Positions 33,601 to 43,386 of a stretch of DNA of 64,000 nt are shown here, piece after piece. Each line of letters begins with the position of its first letter. The first letter of the stretch is position 1. The notes below the pieces were generated by a model. That model saw only the letters and a list, made by a program, of their open reading frames with translations. It had not been told where the DNA came from and ran no database searches. The position numbers and the translations under genes are program-made. This DNA is from Edaphochlamys debaryana (lineage: Eukaryota > Chlorophyta > Chlorophyceae > Chlamydomonadales), in NCBI GenBank assembly GCA_016858145.1, contig JAEHOE010000084.1, forward strand, positions 62,001 to 126,000. The letters run 5' to 3'.

Positions 33601-36600
33601 TGCGGTGCGTGCTGTGGCAGGCAGGCGGTTGGTGTGTGGCGTGTGTGCAATGCAAGCGGTGGCTGGCAGGAGGCTGGTATGTGAAATGTGTGCATTGCGT
33701 GCGGTGGCTGGCAGCAGGCTGGTGCGTGGCATGTGTGCGGTGCGTGTGGCGCGTGTGCAATCCGGCAGACCAAATGGACATGCAGGCTGCAGGTCTTCAA
33801 CCCCTTCACACCCCACCTCTACCCTTTTTTGCGTTTAGGGATCCGGACCCGACCGCAGCTCCGCCATCCTCACCGTTGAGGGCCGCACACACCCCGTCCA
33901 GGTGAGGGTTGGGCCGACAAGGTGCATGCTGCGGGGTCGGATGTGGCCCAGCAGGGTTCGTTGGTGCTTAAGGGTGTGGAGGCATAACCGTGTAGTATAC
34001 CGGTATTGGTCCGTGCAAAAAGCAATGAGTGAAGTGTGTTAGGGCCTCCTCAGGTCCTGTCAGATGCGGAATCTGCCTTCCCCTGTGGCCACCCCACCTG
34101 CTCCCCCCTCCTTCCGCCCGCCCCCCCCCCCTGTCAGGTGCACTACCTGGAGGCCCCCTGCTCGGATTACGTAAGGGCGGCGGTGGAGGCGGCGGTTGCG
34201 ATCCACGAGGAGGAGATCCCGGGTGACGTACTGATCTTCCTCACGGGACAGGTACGGCCAAGGGGGGTCGGCCCCCTATCTGTACCATTCCTTACCTCCT
34301 TTTTTCCGGAGACGTCATGCCCCTGCCCCTCTGTCTCTTTTGGCCCCCCCCCTCCCTCCTACGCGTGCCCCTCCTCATCTTCTCTTGCCGACTAGATGTT
34401 CTGACCACCTGTCGTGGCCGAGTCATGCTGCGTCGTTGTTGTTGTGTGTTGTGGTCTCTGTGCCTTTGCCACGCACCTCTCCCCTGACCCCCGTTTGCCC
34501 CCCCCCCCTCCCCCCCTGTCAGGACGAGGTGACGTCAGCGGTGCGGCTGCTGGAGGAGCACGCGCGGCGGCAGGGCGGGGGCGGGCGGGGGCGGGGCGGC
34601 GGGGGGCCGCTGCGCATGATGCCCCTGCCGCTGTACGCGGGTGGGTGGGTGGGTGGGTGGGTGTGGGGTTGGGGGCCCTGGGGGCGTCATTGAGGCGTTC
34701 TCGGGGAAGGGAATGGGTAGGGCCGACGGGTTCCGACCGGGCGAAGGCGGGTGATGGCAGCTCGGGTAAGGGGATCTAAAACCAGTCAGCTGGGGCCTCC
34801 ATTAGTCATACAACCGTCGCCACCGCCTGCCCGACGGGAGCGGTAGGGCCGCAGGATCCAGTCGGGCAAACAGCATGTCCGCCAGGCCCGTCCCGCAAAC
34901 AGCATATCCGCCGGTGTAGGATGCTGTGCGGGTTCCGGCAGGATCGAGGGGGGCGGCCCACTCTCACCGTTCCCCACCCTGACCTCCATGTCCACCCCCC
35001 CTCACCCGCCTTCCCCCCCTGCCCCCTGTCCACCCCCAAGGCCTGCCCGGGCCCCAGCAGCAGCTGGTGTTCAAGCCCGCGCCCCGAGGATTCCGCAAGG
35101 TATGGGGAGGGAGGGGGGGGGCACCCAGCGAGGTGGAGCCGTGGGGGAGGGGGGGGGGGGGCAGCCCGCGAGGTGGAGGGCGGGCCGGTCGTCGGTGGGT
35201 TGTGGAAGCGGGCGGGCGCGGGTGTGGGGCATTGTCCGGCCATGTGGGGAGGGCGCCCGGTACCACCGCTGCCGCCTCCCCCGCACGAGGGTGTCGAGCC
35301 ATGGCGGCATCACAGCCGCCATGCACGCCGCGTCACTCACTCCTAACTCCTCACACTTCCTTTTATGCTTCCTGCCCCTCACTCTTCTCACTCCTCCGCC
35401 CGCCAGGTGGTGGCGGCAACCAACGTCGCAGAGACCTCCCTCACTCTCGAGGGTGGGTGTTGCCTAGCCTAGGGTGTGATCTGTGGGGGCTCAGGGGGCA
35501 TGCGGACTCTTCAGCGATGCGTTTTGGGTGGATCCAGGCGCGCAGGGGGCATCTGTTGGTACCTCCAAAGCCATCAACCTTTATATCTCTGGTGCTCACA
35601 ATGTGGATCCTTGCTGCGCTCCTTGCTCCCCCCTCAGGTGTGGTGTATGTGGTGGACTGCTGCTTCGTCAAGCAGAGGGCCTACAACCCCCTCACGGGGC
35701 TGGAGAGCCTGCTGGTGGCGCCGCTGTCGCAGGTACGGAGTTGGTTGGTCGTTTGTCCGGGCGTGTGCGTGGGTCCGCTTCCCTACTGGCCCTTTTAGTC
35801 CTCCGCACCGGCGTCGCCCCCCCAGTCAGTCAGTTGGCTAGTCAAGTTGCTGTGATGGGTAGGTCTGCCGGTTGGTGTGTGGTGGTTGCGCCCTCGCCCG
35901 TCACATTACGGCGCGCCCCTCAGGCGAGCTTAGCAATGGCACGGCACTCAGCACGGCATTCCTCTTCCTTCACCGCTCCCTCCTCCCGCCTCCCCACCCC
36001 ATCCCACCCCCGCCAGGCCAGCGCTGCCCAGCGGGCGGGTCGGGCGGGGCGCGTGCGCGCGGGGCACTGCTTCCGGCTGTGCACCGAGGAGGCCTTCGCG
36101 TCGCTGCCCAAGGTGAGAGGGGGATGGGGCTGGGGGTCGGGCGGGGCCCTGGGCGTTGTGTTAGGTAAGAGGGCAGGCAAGGACGTCGTAGGACGCAGCA
36201 CGTAGACGTCAGGCAGAGACGTCAGGGAGAGACGGCAGAGCGAGCCGTAGGTTGTCGGGCTGGCCCTATCTCGTCCGCCACCCACGGCAGGTGACGGTCC
36301 CCGCCGTCCCCCACGGGCGTGTCAAACCCTAGCCCCTCTCCCCCCCTTCTCCTCTTGCCATCCTGACTCTCCCTGTCGTGGCCCCTCTCAGGTGACGGTC
36401 CCCGAGATGCAGCGGAGCAACCTGGTGGGCATGGTGCTGCAGGTGAGGGTGGGGGGGGCAGGGGGCAGGGGGCTACCTCTGCCTGTGTCTGGTAGCCAAG
36501 AGGGGGGAGGCAGGGTGGTAGCGGGGCGGGATGGGGGGTGCTACCTGGTGGGCGTGGTGCTGCAGGTGAGGTACTGCAAGGCAAGCCCTCTCCCCCCTCC

Positions 36601-39092
36601 CTCAACCCCCCCCCCCCAGCTCAAGGCGCTGGGCATTGACAACGTCATGAAGTTCGAGTGGCTGGCGCCGCCGCCCGCAGAGGCAATGGTGGGAGGACGA
36701 GTGGGGGAAGAATGTCGCCTGCCGCGTCCGCCCCCTTCCACGAGCCCTAGCCTCGCTACAGGGCTGCGATTGGATGGGCAATTCTCTTTCTTGCGCTGCC
36801 ACTCACTCGGACCATACACTATCCAAGCCTGCCCCCCCACCCCTCCCCTCCCCCCTCCCCCCTCCCCAGGTGCGGGCTCTGGAGGAGCTGCACGCACTGG
36901 GGGTGCTGGACGAGGACGCACGGTGGGGGTGCGGGGGGAGAAACGGGGGTGTGCGCGGGGGGTTCAGGCGGCGTGTGTTTTGGCACGCTATGGCACGTGC
37001 ACGTGGCGTTTGGGGGCACGCTAAAGGCCCGGAGGAGGTGGCCGCGCAACAGCTCGCTTCCAAAGGTCTCCGGTTTCCGCCTCTTGCCCAGCTCATCCCA
37101 AAGCTCGCAATGTTTCGCTCTTCAATGCCCGCCACTCCAACGCCCGCCCGCCTTCCCCCCCTCCCCCCCCGCCCTCTGACTAAGGCTGACTAAGGACGTG
37201 GGCCTGGCCCTCTCCGCGCTGCCCCTGGAGCCGCCCCTGGGCGCCGCGCTGTTGGCCTCCCGGGGCCTGGGCTGCGCCGAGGAGCTCCTCACCATCGCAT
37301 CACTGATGTCCGTACAGCACGTGTGGGCGCCGGCGCAGGGTGAGTACCGCAGGATGTACTGCGGCAGAGCGAGAAGGGTGCCTAGGTAGTAGGTACCAGG
37401 GTCCAACAAACGTCTTGGGTTCTGCCGGAGGCCAAGGCCCGGTTGCGTGCCGAAGCTTGCCACTCTGCCTCTCTCTAAACACACCCTTCCCTCTCTATCT
37501 TCCCCCCTTCCCCACCCCCCCCTCTTGCCCCATCCCCACAGGCGCCACCCGGGCCCTGGACGAGGCCAAGGCCCGGTTCGCTGCCTCCGAAAGGCGGCCG
37601 AGACGCGGCTGCCCACGCGTGCCAAAACACACACTCATTCCCCACCACCCCACCCCACCCCTGCAGGCGCCACCCGGGCGCTGGACGAGGCCAAGGCCCG
37701 GTTCGCTGCCGCCGAGGGGGACGCGGTGACGCTGCTCAACGTGCACCGGGCGTGGCGGGCGAGCGGTCGGTCGGCGGCGTGGTGGGTCGGCGGTGGGGGT
37801 GGGGTTGGAGGTTGGTGGTTGGGGTTTGGGGGGTCGGGGCAACGAGGTTCTGGTTGGGGTTCCCAACCAACAACCACCACCCAGCCGGTGAGAGCATTGG
37901 GCGCCGGGGGCCGGGGGCGACAGGGCTTCAGTCCTCCAACCAACGACTAACCAACCAACCAACCAACCAACCGCCCCCAGGGCGCACCGCAACTTCCTGC
38001 AGCCCTCCTCGCTCTTCCGCGCCGACGAGGCCCGTGAGCAGCTGCTGGGGCTGCTGCGGCGGCACGGGCTGCTGCCGGGGGGGCAGCCGCCGCCCAGCGC
38101 GGACAGGGACATGGACGTGAGTGGGGGGTGGGGTGGGGGCGGGGTCGTGGGAGGGGCGGGCGGCGCAGGGGCGTGGGGCGTGGGCGTGGTGGGGGACTGG
38201 TTTGGGCGGGATTCGGCGGTTTAGAGCTGGTCGTGGGGGGAGGGTAGGATCAAACTCCCAGTAACAGACCCCCCCCCCGTCCGCACCCCCTCTCCGCACC
38301 TGCCCCCCCCCGTCCCCCTCCGCAGCCCGTCCGCCGGGCCATGGCCGCGGGTCTGTTCATGAACGCGGCCGTGTTCGAGCGCACCGAGTACAACCCGCTG
38401 GCCCCCGAGTCAGACCCGGGCAAAAACGTGTACCGCCTCGTGCGGTACACCGCGCAAAAGAGTGAGAAGGGCTGGCGGGCTGGCGGGCGGGACGGCGCAA
38501 TTCGGGGCGGGGAGATTTTCGACATGGAAGCCCTGAGCGGTAACGCGGCCGGGAGGTGCTACCCTCCCCCTTCCCTTCTCCCTTGACGCACCTCTCCCTC
38601 CCCCCCTGTTTGCCGCCCAGCCGCCCCCCTCAAGCTGCGCATCCACCCCTCCTCCGTGCTCTTCCGCTCCACGCCCCCCTGCGTGGTCTTCCACACGGTG
38701 CAGCAGGTGGGGGCGGGTGGGGGGGAACGTGGGAGGAGCGTGTGTATTTTGGCACGCGTGGGCGGGAGGCGCGAGGCGCTGCGTGGTCTTCCACATGGTG
38801 CAGCAGGGGGGGGGGCGGGGGGGGGGGGGAAACGGAGGTGACAAAGCGTGTGTGTTTTGGGCACGCGAGGATTAGCGGCAGCTTGCGCGGGCCCTCCCGT
38901 CTCCTTCACGTGCCCTCTGCCCGCCTCCTCCGACCACGACCACCACCTCTACCCATCCCCCTCGTTCCCTGGCAGGCCGACTCCGGGTGGTTCGAGATGC
39001 AGGGGGTGACGTCAGTGGACCCCTCCTGGCTGCCCGAGCTGGCGCCGCACATGTACCACCGGCCGCAGCCGAGGGGCGTGGGGGGCGGCTGA
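30637..39092 (+). CDS. DHX35: DEAH-box RNA helicase, DHX35 orthologue
   Basis: Twenty-one exons: 30637-31107, 31481-31654, 31820-31899, 32235-32304, 32527-32634, 33839-33901, 34138-34251, 34523-34640, 35041-35099, 35407-35452, 35638-35732, 36017-36112, 36392-36442, 36620-36688, 36870-36922, 37185-37339, 37667-37781, 37981-38116, 38326-38461, 38621-38706 and 38976-39092. They give 803 residues in frame. Helicase motifs: GETGSGKTT (148-156), [15 protein letters not shown] (247-250), SAT (279-281), [16 protein letters not shown] and QRAGRAGR (471-478). The C-terminus has the ratchet/OB region ([14 protein letters not shown] [31 protein letters not shown]). Order and wording match DHX35, an ATP-dependent helicase found with late spliceosomes. 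Compared with animal DHX35, the N-terminus is longer (Ala/Arg-rich) and a Gly/Arg-rich insert sits near residue 380. Several introns carry duplicated exon edges. Confidence 0.95.
32272..32412 (+). repeat. DHX35: Duplicated DEAH-exon end and donor
   Basis: The exon end coding [11 protein letters not shown] plus its GT donor (from 32272) recurs 106 bp downstream (from 32378) as [11 protein letters not shown] followed by GTTAGG. Confidence 0.9.
32755..33765 (+). repeat. 45-bp minisatellite in a DHX35 intron, about 21 copies
   Basis: The unit has a period of 45 bp (GGCAGG at 32776, 32821, 32866 and so on). It begins GGCAGGAGGCTGGTG and includes TGCTGTGGCG; copies become more diverged toward 33500-33760. 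The repeat core GTGGCGGGCAGGA matches the end of the preceding exon (about 32617-32629), which points to growth from an exon edge. Because 45 is a multiple of 3 and the unit lacks stops, long frames stay open on both strands; these are not genes. Confidence 0.95.
36288..36571 (+). repeat. DHX35: Both edges of one DHX35 exon duplicated
   Basis: The exon at 36392-36442 has its acceptor and first codons (VTVP) copied 101 bp upstream from 36291. Its last codons and donor (LVGMVLQ) are copied 123 bp downstream from 36544 as LVGVVLQ. Confidence 0.9.
37420..37707 (+). repeat. DHX35: Copies of the DHX35 exon-17 start
   Basis: The acceptor and first about 40 bp of the exon at 37667 ([14 protein letters not shown]) occur 125 bp upstream at 37542 with an intact CACAG acceptor. 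A shorter trace (GAGGCCAAGGCCCGGTT) is near 37427. Confidence 0.9.
38681..38812 (+). repeat. DHX35: Duplicated DHX35 exon-20 end
   Basis: GCGTGGTCTTCCACACGGTG followed by the GTGGGG donor (from 38681) recurs exactly 100 bp on (from 38781) with one change, and with the donor GT lost to GG. Confidence 0.9.
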
Positions 39093-39312
39093 GGAGGAGG
39101 CGGGGGTGGTACCGGTAGGGGAGGGGGGCGGCTGAGGAGGCCCGGCGGTTGGGTGTGTGAAGGGCTGCTCGCATGAGCCTGAGAATCGTGGGCGCGGTGG
39201 TTGACCGGCCGGCCTTAGAGACGGAACCGAAAGCCCCGGTGTGTGTGCCACGGCTAGCGGATAGATGATGAGGTGAGCCGCAGCCGAGAGGCGTGAGGGG
39301 CGGCTGAGGAGG
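39062..39312 (+). repeat. DHX35: Duplicated stop-codon region of DHX35 in its 3' UTR
   Basis: The last codons and stop (GCCGCAGCCGAGGGGCGTG, then GGCGGCTGA) at 39062 recur with few changes at 39277. A partial copy is near 39121. Confidence 0.8.
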
Positions 39313-39812
39313 CGGCGGTAGGGCGTGGGTGTAGCGGAGGTAGAGCCCAGTAGTCGGGAGTACAGGAGGGTGCATTGCAGTCGATGGCGTGCGGATCGGC
39401 TGAGGGGGTGGTTTTGGAAAGAGTGTGTTGGGGGGGCTGAGGAGGCGCGGCTTGTGCGCGTGTCAGCTGCTAGGAATGTCAGATGCAGATGTGCAGACAC
39501 AGTTGATATGTCCCGCTAGGTCCTGAGTTGAGATCCCGCATAGGCGGGGTGAGCAGATCGGGATGGCGGAAGCGGGACTAGCGGGTTGTGGTGCCATCCC
39601 GCATCTGACATGTTCGTGTGCCGACCTTGCGGGGCGGCGCGAGGATTTAAGCGAACATGATATACACTGTTCTGTGTACCGTTCTCTGTGCGTGGAGCAA
39701 GTAGAGTCATCACACATTTGTCGCACTTGCATTTTGGCGGGAAATCCCGAACTCGCTGAGCGCTAAGCACGAAGCCAGCCGAACTTCTCATATAAGTCTA
39801 CTTACATAAGTG
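39093..39812. other. DHX35 3' UTR and ANK-gene promoter region
   Basis: No gene is supported. A TATA-like CATATAAG lies about 20 bp before the next ATG, which is too close for a standard TATA box. No TGTAA was found for DHX35. Confidence 0.45.
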
Positions 39813-41859
39813 ATGGCCGTAAGCCCCAACGCGCTCGCGGAGATCTGCGGCCCGGACATTTTCGGCCGCATCGCGACCTTCCTGCCGCCCAATGAGGTTG
39901 CCTGCACGCTGAAGCTCGTGAATCGTGCTTTTGCTGAGCAATTCAAGGACCACACCGTGGTGCAGCTTGCGCAGCCGTCCCCGGCTGCGGAATTCGCCTT
40001 CAAATGGTCCGCCCCCGGCGCCTGCCGCGCCCTCTCCTTCAAGCGTCGGCTGCAGCTGGTGTGCCTCACCGCCGCCAGCGGCAATGTGGCGAATTTGGAG
40101 GTGGCGCTGGAGGCGACGGGACTGAGCCCGACCGTGGAGGTGATGGCTGCCGCCGCTGCCGCTTGCCAGCTGCACGTGTGCCGCTGGCTGGCCGCGCGGG
40201 GGTGCCCGCTGGAGGCAAGAAGCCCTCCCGATGGCACCCTAGCCGCTGCTGCCAAAGGGGGCCATGAGGAGGCATGCGAATGGCTCCTTGAGCAGGGGTG
40301 CGCTTGGGGGCAAGAGTGCGTGACCTCCGCCGCGCTCGGGGGTCATCCGGAGCTCATGCGGGCCCTCCTGCGGAAGGCGCCTCCGGGCCGCGAGGGGACC
40401 GTCTCCGCGCACTGCTTGCTGACCTCAGCAGCCGAGGGCTGTGACCTGGACACCAACCAGGAGCTGTGGCGAGAGCGGGCTGGCGAGGCATCTGGCGGTG
40501 TGAACTGGCCTAAAGTGCGGAGCGCTGCTGTGGTCAAGGCCGCCCGCAGCCGCACCCCCGACCGGGCGGCCAAGGTGGCGTGGCTGCTGGAGCAGGTGGG
40601 GTGGGGCCAAGGGGGATTTAGCAAGCAACGTGTGGGGCGATTTGCGGTTGGGGTTGCATCTTGCGTGGCAGCAACACTAGGGACGTCTGAAGGGCCACGA
40701 TATAGTCCATGACCTCCAGCAGTTTGTCGGAGGTAGGGTACCGTGCATCATCAAGAAGCAGTGCCCGCTCAAGCCCAAACCGTCGTGGCGCCTGTCCTGC
40801 AGGGAGTGGAGTGGAGCGGAGCCCGGGGGGTCTGTGCCGCTGCTGCCTCGTGCCCCGATGCCGTCGCCCGGCTGACCCTCCTTGTGGAGGGCATGGGCCT
40901 CCCGGCTGACGCCGCTTCGGTGGACGCGGCAATCGGTGCCGGTCGGACCGATGCCCTGCACTGGCTGCTGGCCCGGGGCCTTCGGCCTACCGCCAGCACC
41001 CAGCCCCGCTGCGCTGCAGCCCGGTTGGCTGCTATGCGGGGCCACACGGAGGTGCTGAGGGCGCTGCGCACCGCCCGCTGCGGACTGATCCCGCCGCAGG
41101 AGCTGGCGTACTATGCGTGCCTCTCTGAGGGCGTGGAGACGATCAGCTGGTTGGTGGAGAAGTATGGGGCCAAAGTGCTGCGCGCCGCCGGCTCACGCGC
41201 GTTCGATGCCGCCCTGTCTATTGGGAGCCTGGAGCTGGTGACGTGGCTGCGCGAGAGGGGCATGGGCCCTGGGCCGAACCCCTGGCAGTCCGCCGTCAGC
41301 GGCGGCTGCGCGCCTGCAATCGAGCAGCTGAAGGAGTGGGGCGTCAATGTGCGGGCCATTCCCGTGCAGGAGGAGGTGCGTTTGGCTGCTTAGCCCCGCG
41401 CGGTTGTTGGCAGCATGCACCGCCTGGACTTGCCCTCCCTCCCCTGACCTCCCCTCCCCTGACCTCCCCTCCCCTGACCTCCGAGCCCGTTATGTATTGT
41501 CGCACACGGACCCCTTGATTCCCCCGCCTTCACGTCAGGGCTGGCCAGACTTCTGTCACCGTGAGAGCGCCTACCTAAAGGCAGCCAGGCGCGGCGACGT
41601 GCCGACGCTGGAGGCCCTGCGGCGCCTGGGCCTGCCCCTGAGCCGCTCAGGACCGGAGAAGCGGGCTCTGCTTGCGAAGGCCATTAGATACGAGACGCCG
41701 CTGCCGGCGCTGCGCTGGCTGCGGCGGGCCCTGGGCGACGTGCACTATGCCGCGGCGGCGGATGCAGCTCGCGAACTGCCCTCGCGAGTGAGGTGCCGGG
41801 CCGAGGTGCACGACTGGGTGGAGGCTGAGAGGCTGGCCGCGGTGGACGGGCAGATTTGA
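39813..41859 (+). CDS. Ankyrin-type repeat protein with F-box-like N-terminus
   Basis: Three exons, 39813-40595, 40803-41375 and 41539-41859, give 558 residues in frame. The N-terminus (ALAEICGPDIFGRIATFLPP, then LKLVNRAFAEQF) resembles an F-box-like helix pair. The rest is a chain of degenerate ankyrin-like units (CRWLAARGCP, AAAKGGHEEACEWLLEQGC, AALGGHPELMRALL, LHWLLARGLRP, AAMRGHTEVLRALRTARC, ALSIGSLELVTWLRERG). Volvocine algae have a large family with this layout and unknown roles. If the N-terminal motif is a true F-box, the protein may be an SCF substrate adaptor; this is inference. The start uses the ATG at 39813, since the frame just upstream has no earlier ATG. The two introns are 207 and 163 bp. 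Confidence 0.88.
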
Positions 41860-41865
41860 TGGACC

Positions 41866-42066
41866 TGGGGACGTTGGGGCATACAGCTGCAGGGTGGTAG
41901 GCTTCGTTGGCCACAGGATTGTCTCGGGCCTAGGGACGTTGGGGCATACAGCTGCAGGGTGGTAGGCTTCGTTGGCCACAGGATTGTCTCGGGCCTAGGG
42001 ACGTTGGGGCATACAGCTGCAGGGTGGTAGGATTGGCCACAGGGTTACCTCGGGCCTGAGGGCGTT
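41866..42066 (+). repeat. 65-bp tandem repeat just after the ANK gene
   Basis: Three units with period exactly 65 (ACGTTGGGGCATACAGCTGC at 41871, 41936 and 42001). The third is shortened, and a trace of a fourth follows. It lies in the 3' UTR. Confidence 0.95.
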
Positions 42067-42151
42067 GGTACAGGTGCGGACAGGACTGATGATGACGGGC
42101 CTGGGCAATGTCGGGTGGTGGGGTGGTGGGCGGGGGCCTCGAGTTCGTGGG

Positions 42152-42156
42152 TGTAA
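42152..42156 (+). promoter_or_regulatory. TGTAA polyadenylation signal of the ANK gene
   Basis: Plus-strand TGTAA about 290 bp after the stop codon. Confidence 0.6.
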
Positions 42157-42512
42157 ACAGTGCTTGGCGTAGGGTTTGTGGCAGCTCCTGAGACAGGTGG
42201 CCGAGAGGGTTGTGATTGAGGGGTTATGGGGTTGAACCGCTGTTTAGACAAGACGCGGCGCTCTCCCACATGGGCGAAAGTCGGTGTGGTGGGAGGCTGC
42301 GGAGAACATGTCCGGGGGCACGCACCGAGCAAAGGTGTGCAGGAAGCCAAGCTTGCAGTTGAGACTGTTGACAGCAGGGATTGCCCGGCGTTTTAAGATT
42401 TTGGAAGCTGAGCACAGCGCTGGACGGTTGTGGAAGTTTCACACGGTGCACACAGTAGTGGGATTCAGGGGACCAGCGGAGTGGGGCAGAGGATAAAAGA
42501 TGTGTAGGGATG

Positions 42513-42517
42513 TTACA
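42513..42517 (-). promoter_or_regulatory. TGTAA polyadenylation signal of the expansin-like gene
   Basis: TTACA on the plus strand (TGTAA on the minus), about 850 bp after the expansin stop. The 3' UTR region 42520-43363 is less GC-rich than its surroundings and holds no gene. Confidence 0.55.
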
Positions 42518-43270
42518 GCACTATTTCCTCCATATGGCAGGACGGTGCCTTAGCTAGCTTCTGTGCAGGCGAAACCTGCCAGATCCTACCCGCAGTCAAG
42601 CCCATGTGTTGGCATGCAATCAATAGCAACTTGAACAAAGAACGTTGAGCTCCTGCCTGCAGAGAACACAGATATGGCCCCGAAGTGAGGAAAGTGGGGG
42701 GTGCGGTGTGACACATATGGTCTGTGAATAAAAGGCCGTGTTGCATGGATACAATCGTCGACTTGCGCATGACCAAACACATGCCGCAAGAGGGCTTGTC
42801 GTGGAAAAGCGACAATGGGATAAGTGGAGGGAAGTTAAGAGGGAAGAAAGAACGGGAATGAATGCCTTCCTGATCTTGCTTGCTACCTTACCCTTTGTCC
42901 CGCCTCAACTCATGCAACTGCCTCCCCGCCGCTTCCGTACACCCATCACCATGCTCCCTTACGAGTTATGAACAGAACTGGATTGCATGAACTGAAGAAT
43001 GAAGAGTGGAGGTTCCTTAAAATCTACAATCAGTGCAGAAAGGAAGAGGTCTACATCTACGGACCTAGCTATCTATGTGCAACTCAACACATCGACAACT
43101 TGTTGGTATGTCCGCCACTCCACACTCCTCCTCCGCCGCATCGGTTCCGGGTAGCAGGGGCCTAACCCTAGGGTTCCAACCAGGGGGCCACATGACGGAA
43201 GGAGGCCCCAGGCACACACCCTCCCAGCCAGGTCCACTCCACCCCCGACCTGCTCCACCTCCCTACCCCT

Positions 43271-43386
43271 TCACTTCTTGGTGGCGAAGGGCCCTCGCCC
43301 TACGCAAGGGGGGGGGGGGCAAAGAGCCCCAGCAGCCCTTCCGGCCAACTCCACTGTACGGCATCACTTCTTGGTGGCGGAGGCCG
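43271..43386 (-). repeat. Duplicated terminal exon end of the expansin-like gene
   Basis: The stop-codon region TCACTTCTTGGTGGCG at 43364 (plus strand) recurs at 43271, 93 bp further into the 3' UTR. Confidence 0.85.

Noticed and set aside
32154..33838. Very long open frames (350-413 codons) on both strands across the DHX35 intron
   Set aside because: They are produced by the stop-free 45-bp repeat, whose length is a multiple of three. Flanking helicase exons splice across it.
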